Part shown: positions 52,425 to 62,200 of the stretch, piece after piece | Position numbering within the stretch: the stretch's first letter is position 1 | Layout of the letters: each line of letters opens with the position of its first letter | Origin: Phaeodactylibacter xiamenensis | GTDB lineage: Bacteria > Bacteroidota > Bacteroidia > Chitinophagales > Saprospiraceae | Length of the DNA stretch: 64,000 nt | Direction of reading: 5' to 3' | Assembly (NCBI RefSeq): GCF_000759025.1 | Contig: NZ_JPOS01000026.1 | Location: 38,593-102,592, forward strand | Notes under the pieces: generated by a model | Told to the model about the DNA's origin: nothing | Databases searched by the model: none | Seen by the model: only the letters and a program-made list of their open reading frames with translations | Made by a program: the position numbers and the translations under genes

Positions 52425-52620
52425 AGTGCCTACCCTTTTTGCAGTTACCACAGACCTTGCCGCCTTTCCCGTAAAGTTGATAAAAGTCAACCGTATTTTT
52501 GTTACTTGTGTAAAAGAGTATTTTGATTTAATCAATTGGATTTAAAGTGTTTGTGTATATTTTAAATCAAATAATAAGTTGATTGGAATGTCACAAATGT
52601 ATTATATTATTCATTTTTAT

Positions 52621-52652
52621 TTTTGTGGTCATCAAAAACTGTCTTACATTTG
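52621..52652 (+). promoter_or_regulatory. Promoter of the giant adhesin
   Basis: TTTTG (52621-52625), 19 bases, then TACATTTG (52645-52652) match the Bacteroidota TTTG-N19-TAnnTTTG promoter very well. The transcript would start near 52658 and have a leader of about 570 nt before the ATG at 53230. The leader contains a 7-bp dyad ggtgagc-tta-gctcacc (53023-53039) and no supported gene. Confidence 0.75.
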
Positions 52653-53229
52653 TATCGAACAGAGAATGTTCCTCCTTACCAATCCTAATGATTCCCCTTT
52701 AAAAGTATGGTTTCCCTTTTGCGGGACCTTGAGTCTTTATTGAGCTTGACAGTCCGTCTCTTTTATCCCGTCCAGGATACAAGGACTCAATATTGCTCAG
52801 GATTCCCCTCAGAAGAGGAATATTGTTAAAAGCATTTAACGGTACACTAACACAAACACAACACTTAAACCACCAAGAGGTAGGTATAAGTCATTCAGGT
52901 GCATCAGAAATCAGGCTTTAAGGTTTCCAAGACTGATGAAGCCAGGCTTTCTTCCTGATTTGACGAATACTTTCAAATTACCTCTTTTCTTTCCAGTTAA
53001 ATGCTTCATAATGATTCCCCGGGGTGAGCTTAGCTCACCTGTCGGCATTGTGTGTTTTGTCAAAGCCTTTTGGCAGCGGCAGGGCTTGCACTCCATTGCT
53101 TGCAACCAAGCATCTGGAAAGGGTCGGTCTATGTACCAATTTCACACAGTGCAAATTAATCAGAACACCTTGTTTGATAAAGGAACGGTAGTAAGTCATT
53201 ATCGGTCAATCACATTAATTAATTGCACC

Positions 53230-56200
53230 ATGTTATCCATTAACAAACCACTTTGCACACTTAAGAGAACGGAATATGGCACTCAGTCGCCTGTGTCCGG
53301 AAATCCACTAACAGTACTTGGGCTGCATGTTTTGCTGCTTTTTTCTTCAATTCAGGTTGCTACGGGGCAGGGGACTGCGATGGGCTCTGCACTCGTTCCG
53401 CCTTCCACTGACTGTGAGCAGCCGGTTGTTGTGGCTGTCTCTACCGCACAGGAAACGGCATGCGGAAACCAGGATGGCAAAATCAGCATACAGGTTCAGG
53501 ATGAGGAGCAGGACGCAACCTATACCGTTATCCTGACTCAGGAGAAAAAACAGGTACAGTATAGCAGCCTTTCGGCTCCCAATGGGATGGTCAAAATCTC
53601 CAACCTGGTGCCTGCTGGTTTTACAGGCATTCAGATTGTCCGGGAACAAGACGGTTGTGCTTCGGCTTTTTTCGATGAACCATTTCTGATAAAGCCTGCC
53701 TGCCTGCCTGCCAACACCAGGAATACAACCTGTGGCGGGGGCGTATTTCCACATCAGAACTGTGAAGGGCAAACTATTTACATTAATGGCAATAACATCG
53801 CACCTCAGACTTTTATCTACCTCGACGATGATTACCTGGGCTGCATAGGTTACGTCAACAGTAACTGCCAGATTGAACAGGAAGAAGGGGTGTACTGTGG
53901 TGACCATCAGCTTACGGAGCCGACTCCAAATAACGGGTACGACTACGGAGACGTTGTGTTTACCAAAGAAACCGGACTGGTCAGTAACCTTGGAATTTCT
54001 GAACTGGAAGCAGAGCGCATTAATTGGATAATGTGTAACGGCCCCGCCCAGGGCTATTCCAAATCGGATATCAACCAGGCCATCTGGCACTTCTCTAGCG
54101 GCTACAGCAATTGTAATGCCCTCTGCCAGGCTGCAGAAGGAGCGGTGAATACCGTACAGGGAGGCATTGACAGCCAAATGGAAGTTTACATGCCTCAAAG
54201 CAGCAATATTCAACCATTCATTGTGAATAGCTGTGCTTGTGTAGCGTCGGTCGACGGCTTGTTTGTCAACGATTATAATGGCGATAATAATGTCTTAGAG
54301 ATCACAAATGGTGCAATGCTCGATCTCAACACACTGCCTGCGAACTTCCGCCTTGAAGCTGACGTAAGCGGTTTTGTAGGCAGTGTTAGGTTCACGATTA
54401 CCGGTGATGACAATAGCACGAATGTCGAGAACTCAGCACCTTATAATGCTCCGGGAGGGTCCAGTCTATGGAATCCGATAGCGGGGAATTATACGGTAAA
54501 CGTAAAGGTATATTCCCTGCCAAATGCAGTGGGTGTGCTATGTGCAGAGGAAACTATTTCCTTTTCCATTTTCCCAGGTGGCACTCCTCCGGTACCAACT
54601 ACTCCGGCGCCTGATACCTGGGCCTATGATTGTGATGATAATGTAACCATCGATTTCTACGGTAGTGGCGCCAATTGTTCTGATAATCCAGATGCGGAAG
54701 TGATTATCAACAACACCGCAGGCGTCTTTCAAACGGTGGTCGAAGTGGTATATAAAAACCAATACCCGGGTAGTGAGGTCGTCGTCACAGCAGGCGGGAC
54801 CAATTATATATTGCCTGAGGTTGATATCAGTGGCACAAGTTCCAGCGTTTATGTCTACCGGGGGCTGATCGCTGCGCCAGTTGGTAGTGTGAGCCATAAT
54901 ACTGAAACGAGCGGTTGTGGTAGCCAAAACGGCCTGCAGTCACTCACTGCCTACGCTTTCAGAAATACAACCATTAAGCGTGCTTCGTCCGGTGAGTTCA
55001 CGGAGCTGAGCGGATTTTGCGACCTGCAGACTTTTAGCATTGCTATACCAACCGATGATCAGGAACGCGACCTTTCCATATTACTACCTATCTCAGAGCT
55101 TACTGATGATGGACGATTCATGACCATACGTGCCAATGCAGGTGGTGTTACCGGGTCCACAACGATCTTCGGCCCGGATGGTGATTGTTGTCAGGCTGCG
55201 CCTGTAATCAACCTGCAAAACGTACCAGGTTCTGTCTCATCGGTAACCATTGACGTGGACACCCGCAGTAGCCAAAATCCGAATGGCAGCGGTTGCGGGC
55301 AGTCATGGGTTATTGCCGGCCTGACTTATGTGGATGTGGATTGCCCGGAGCCTTTGAGCTCAGACTATGGGGATGCACCAGATTCATACGGCAGCATCTG
55401 CTACTACATCGACGATGCTAACCCGACCCGCCTGGGCGCAACGGTAGACAGCGACGACAATTTCCAGAGTAGCGCTAACGCTGATGGCGATGATAACGAT
55501 GGCAATAATGATGATGACGGCGTGACTTTCGCCAATCCTTCCGGATTGACAGCGGGCGCTTCTGAATCAGTTACCGTCACATGGTCGACTAATGACAATG
55601 ATTCCTACATCTCTGCCTGGATCGACTTCAACCAAAACGGAACTTTCGATGCCAACGAAAAGGTGATCGACGATTTCGAGCAAGGCGCATTTAATAATAC
55701 TTCCACAGGGGCTGAATCTTTCACCTTTATGGTACCAGCCGATGCAGTCTGCGGTACAACTTTCGCCCGCTTCATCATCACCAGCGATCCCAACGAAGGG
55801 CCGACCGGTGATTTTTGCAATTCCGGCAACACCTCTGATGATGGGGAAGTGGAAGACTATCAGGTGACCATCCTTAGCGGATTGGAAGCTGAAATTACTG
55901 GTAGCGATGTTGTTTGCTCCGGGGGAACAACCACACTCACCGCAAGTGGAGGGACTGCCTTCATTTGGAATACAGGTGAGACAACTGCTTCCATTAATGT
56001 TGGAGCTGGAAATTACAGTGTAACAGTGACCAACAATAGTGATTGCTCTGACGCAGCCTCTTTTGCTGTTTCGGAAAGTGATTTGCTGGAAGTTGGCGTT
56101 TTTAGTACTGATGCAGGCTGCACCATTAATAATGGCACAGTGGCTGCTGATCCTTTTGGTGGCACTGCGCCTTATTCCTATTCTTGGAACAACGGTGCGA

Positions 56201-59200
56201 CCACCAGTAACCTTACCGGATTGTCGGCAGGGATATACACTGTGACCGTCACCGATGCGAATGGGTGTACCGCAACAGGACAGGCAGAAGTTGGTACAGC
56301 CACCGGCCCATTGGCGAATATAGAGTGTGTCGACGACCCCGTTGTCCACCGCACTGCGTCCAACAGCAGCAAGACCTGCGGTACACTGGTTTACGGATTC
56401 TATACAGGAAATATGCTCAACAACTGGACCAGTGAAAAACACTGGACTATTTCAGATACCGACTTCAAGGAATATTCGAACGGTACCGCTGTGATGAACG
56501 CCACAGCCGTAAATAAATCGAATGCCAACCTGATTTTTCATATCAACGTAGTATTCGCGGGCCGCACTTACGCTACTCCATCGGGAAGTCCGAAAGAGAG
56601 CACACAGTGCGTAGGCAATTTGGACAACAGCGACTGGTACTACTACACGATCACCAAAGGGAATATGGCTGGTGCCGGCGACTTGGCAGGCGCACAGGTG
56701 TCCTTCGATCGTGCTGGTCCTTCTTTCCAGGTCGGTACAGGCGCTAACCTGAATGACGCCGGTAAGTTTGGCGCTTCCGGCTGGCTAAACCTAAACATCA
56801 ATAGCCAACCTGCAAATGGCCCGGCTCTTATAGGAGGTGCCATGGGTGACTTTAATATCAATCTTTCCGGTGCTACGCTGCCAGAAGAACTGGCAAGCGG
56901 CTGTCTTGAAATATGTGTTGGCGAATCTGTAGAACTCTTTGCTAATGCTACCGCAGGTACACCGGGCTATACTTATCAATGGAGCACCGGATCAACAAGT
57001 GCGCAGATTACAGTGTCCCCAACTCAGACCGCCACTTATAGCCTGACTGTTACCGATGCGAATGGCTGTACAGATGTAGCAACAGCAACTGTGACCGTCA
57101 ATGATCCGCCATCAGTTACTGCAAATGGAACAGATGCAACATGCGGTGAATCCAACGGTAGTGCAGAAGTTGTAGCCAGCGGTAACGCGCCTTTCACTTA
57201 TGACTGGAGCACTGGTGCAACAACGGCTGTTATCAATAATCTGTCGGTCGGCACCTACACGGTTACGGTAACGGATGCGAACGGCTGCCAGGCCACTGCA
57301 AGCACAACGATTTCCGATCAGGGCGGTCCCACCCTTGCGATCAGCGCGACTGACGTAGACTGCTTCGGCGCCTCCACAGGGGGCGTAAGCCTGACGGTGA
57401 ACGGCGGCACGGCCCCATTCAGCTATGAGTGGAGCAACGGCGCAACGACAGAAGACCTGGACAACGTAGCGGCGGGCACCTACAGCGTGACCGTGACGGA
57501 CAACAACGGCTGCGAAGCTACCGCAAGCACGATGGTCAGCGAGCCGCCTGCATTGAGCCTGAGCATCTCCGGTGAAGACGTGGACTGCTTCGGCAACGCC
57601 ACCGGCTCAGCCGATCTGAGCGTCAGCGGCGGCACTGCGCCATACACTTATGCATGGAGCAACAACGCCACGACTCAAAATATAGACAACCTGGCAGCAG
57701 GTACTTACGAAGTGACGGTGACGGACGCGAACAACTGCGAAGCCACAAAGAGCGTAACCATCAACGAGCCGTCTGCATTGAGCCTGAGCATCTCCGGCGA
57801 AGACGTGGACTGCTTCGGCAACGCCACCGGCTCAGCCGATCTGAGCGTCAGCGGCGGCACTGCGCCATACACTTATGCATGGAGCAACAACGCCACGGCT
57901 CAAAATATAGACAACCTGACAGCAGGCACTTACGAAGTGACGGTGACGGACGCGAACGGTTGCGAAGCGATAGAGAGCATCACGATCAACGAGCCCACGG
58001 AGCTTGAGGCCGGCGCGACAAGCGTATCCTCTACCTGCGGTGCAGCGAACGGCAGCGTTACAGCGACAGCGACAGGCGGCACGATGCCTTACACCTACGT
58101 ATGGAGCACAGGCGATCAGACAGCGATGGTAAGCGGCCTGATGGCGGGCACCTACACCGTGACGGTGACAGACGCGAACAACTGTACGGCTATAGCTAGC
58201 ACTACAATCGTAGACGAAAGTGCTCCCGAGCTTGTCATCGTCCCAACGAGCCCTGACTGTTTTGAAAAGCCAACGGGCAGCGTTGATTTGACTGTAAACG
58301 GCGGTACCGCTCCATTCACCTTTATGTGGAGTAACAATGCAACGACAGAAGACCTGAACAACGTAGCGGCCGGCAACTACAGCGTGACCGTTACGGACAA
58401 TAACGGCTGCGAAGCCACCATACAAACCACAGTTACTCAGCCGGAGCAATTGGAGCTTTCTATTGCAGGTCAGGACGTGGATTGTTTCGGCAATGCAACA
58501 GGTGCTGCTGATCTGACGGTGACCGGCGGTACTACTCCATACACTTACGCATGGAGCAACAACGCTACTACACAAGATATTACGGATCTCGTTGCGGATA
58601 CCTACAGTGTAACTGTAACGGATGCGAACGGATGCCAGGCGTTTGATCAGATTCTGATTGAAGAACCGGCGGTACTCGCCCTGACGATTATGGGTGAGGA
58701 CGTAGACTGCTTCGGCAATGCTACCGGCTCGGCTAACCTGGAAGTAACCGGCGGTACAGCGCCTTATACCTACATTTGGAGTAACGGTGCAATTACCGAG
58801 GATATTAACGGGCTCCTGGCCGGTAATTACGAAGTAACCGTAACCGATGCTAATGGATGTGCCGCAGAGGAAACGGTAGTCATCGATCAGCCGGATAACT
58901 TAACCGCAATTACAGGCAGCGTAGCTTCCACTTGTGGAGATGCTAATGGGTCGGTATCCGTCGATGCAGCTGGTGGTACAGAACCATACACCTACAATTG
59001 GAGCAATGGGGGAACCAAGGCTATGGTCACAGACCTGCTGGCAGGCGATTACTTTGTTACAGTAACGGATGCGAATGGTTGTCAGACCACCTCAAGCACT
59101 GCTGTACAGAATATCGGAGGCCCACAGGTCATGGTGAACAGCCCATCTGCATGCCCGGATGAGGAGGTTAGCCTCACGGCAAGCGTTTCAGGCGGTACTA

Positions 59201-62200
59201 CTCCGTTTACTTTTGAGTGGGAAACCTCGGAAACAACAGCAAGCATAACGGTATCTACAGGGACTACCGCTACCTACACCGTGACGGTTACTGATGGCAA
59301 TGGTTGCGAAGCCGTGGCTACGGGTACCGTAACTATCTTTGAAACTCCGGTAGCTGATGCCGGAGAGGATACGGCAATCTGCCTGGGTGAAAGTCAAGAG
59401 CTGATTGCATCAGTCACCAATGGCACTGCTCCGTACACTTACCTTTGGAGCACGAACGAAACAACAGCCGAAATTACAGTTAATCCAACGGTTACCACAA
59501 CCTACCAGGTTACCGTGACCGATAACAACGGCTGTGAAGATATAGACGAAGTAATGGTCACCGTCAATCCGCTACCCGTAGCTGATGCCGGTGATGACGT
59601 AACTGTATGCCTGGGGCAGTCCGTAAGCCTTATGGCTTCCGGCATGAACGGCACCGCACCCTATACTTATACCTGGAGCACCAATGCTACAACCGCAGGT
59701 ATCACCGTTACGCCAACTGAAACGACAGATTACTTCGTGACCGTAACGGATGCGAATGGTTGTATCGATGTGGATATGGTAACGGTTACCATTGACCCAA
59801 ATCAGTGTGCAAGCATTGGAGACTTTGTCTGGGAAGACCTCGACCGCGATGGTGTACAAGACAGCGGAGAGCCGGGTATCGAAGGCGTGCCGGTTAGCTT
59901 ACAAGATGAGAATGGAGTTGAAGTCGGAACTACAGCTACTGATATGAACGGCTTCTACCAGTTCACAGGGCTGATCCCTGGTGATTATCAGGTACAGTTT
60001 GGTACGCCAACTGGCTTTAATCCTACATTAGATAATGTTGGAGATGATGCCATGGACAGCGATGCTGTAGGGGGGATCAGCCAGATCGTGACCGTCAATA
60101 ACGGAGACAATATCACCACGATTGATGCAGGCTTCTACGCCCCGGCTTCCATTGGAGACTTTGTATTCCTGGATGAAAATGGCAATGGTCTGCAGGACAG
60201 TGGAGAGCCTGGTGTTTCCGGCGTAACGGTCTCCCTGACAGATGCAGCCGGCAACCCGGTAACGGATGCCGATGGCAACGCCGTGTCCGCTATCACTACA
60301 GGGACAGACGGGCTTTACAGCTTTACTAACCTGATCCCCGGTGACTATATCGTTAATTTCAATAACCCTAATGCCACACAGGAGCTGACGGGTGAGAATG
60401 TGAACGGCGAAGCCGACGATGAAGGCAGCAATGATAGCGACGCTAACTTTAGCACGGGCAATTCTGACGTCGTAACTCTGACTAGCGGTGAAAATGAGCC
60501 CGATATTGATGCAGGCTACTTCCCGCTGCAGGCATCTGTAGATATTGAGAAAGCAACTAACGGACAGGACGCGGACACGCCAGAGCAATCTGTGATCGTT
60601 TTCGTCCCAACGGATGACAACCGTCAGCCTACCGGAGAGGCGACCGTAACCTGGACTTACGTAGTGACTAATACAGGTAACACAACTCTGGTCGACCTGG
60701 AGGTCGTAGATGATCAGGAAGGCATGGTAGGCACAATTGCCAGCCTTGCGCCTGGTGAGTCTGAAACCTTTATGATTTCAGCAGAAGCTGGTCTGTGGCA
60801 ATACATGAACCTCGCCACCGTAACAGGACAACCGGTCGGTGCAGATGGAAACCCTGTGCTTACAACAGTGACCGATGAAGATCCATCTCACTACATCGGC
60901 CTCGATATCAATATCGAGAAAACTGCCGACAAGACAGAAATTTGTGCCGGCGAGGAAGTCACCTTTACCCTCACTACTCGTTTGATTGGTGGTGCACCGG
61001 GTATTGAACTTTGCAATGTAAGTGTGGACGACTCCAACCTGCCTGACGACCTAATGCCTGGCGATGCCTTCTTTATTGGGACTGATGCTGACGGCGATGG
61101 ATGCGTGGATTTCATGGATGAGGATGGTGATGGCGTAAACGACGAAGAGTTCGTTTGGGTCTATACCGTTGTGTATAATGAAACGACTACCAATATCGCT
61201 TCGGATATGGCAGACGTCATCTTCAACGGCGTCAATACCGGTATGACTATCGATGAAACGGACGAAGTGACCATTACCGTAAATCAGGACCTCTGCGCAA
61301 GCATTGGGGACTACGTATGGAGTGACCTCGACGCCGATGGTATTCAGGATAGCAATGAACCCGGTATCGAAGGGGCGGAAGTCAAACTCCTGGATGCTGA
61401 TGACAACGTGCTGGAAACAACATCTACTGACTTTAATGGCTTTTACAGCTTTACTGAGCTGACCCCGGGTGACTATAAGGTGATGTTTACCACACCAACC
61501 GGCTTTACTGCCAGCCCTGACAATGAGGGCGTTAATGATGAAGTAGACAGTGATGCTGTCGCAGGTATGACCGGTATCATCTCACTTGAGACAGGAGAAA
61601 CGGATAATTCAAATGATGCTGGTTTTGTGGCACCACCGGTCATCACACTTGACAAATCGTTTGTTAGTGCGGTGCAGCAGCCGGATGGCAGCTTTGATGT
61701 TACCTATCAGGTGACCGTTGAAAACACGGGTGGTATCACAACTTATGACCTGGAAGATACACCGGGCTTTGATGATGACATTACAATCAATAGTGCAAGC
61801 TTCACCAGTGATGCTCCTGGCAATACAGGTGGTACGTTGAGTGGCAGTGTGTACAGCCTTGCAGAGGATCAGATCATTGGTAATGGCGTATCTCATGTGT
61901 ACAATATCCTGGTTAATGTGGGTATCAGCATGACCGATCAGGTAGGCAACAATACTTACACAGGTTGTGGCAGTGCAACTGGTACGCCACAGGCAGGTGA
62001 AGGCTTGTTTAACCTTGCCGGACTTGACTTAAATAATGACGGGACACCAGAATTTACAGATCAGGCATGCGGCGATTTGCCAGCTATTGAACTGGAGAAA
62101 AACTTTATCAGTGCAGTTCAGCAAAGCAACGGCGTTTATACTGTGACTTATGAAGTATCGGTGGCTAATAGCGGAGGAGCAGCAGGTGCATACGACTTGT

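Noticed and set aside
52296..52526. 76-codon frame before the adhesin
   Set aside because: It begins upstream of the predicted small RNA start and crosses its terminator; composition does not look coding.
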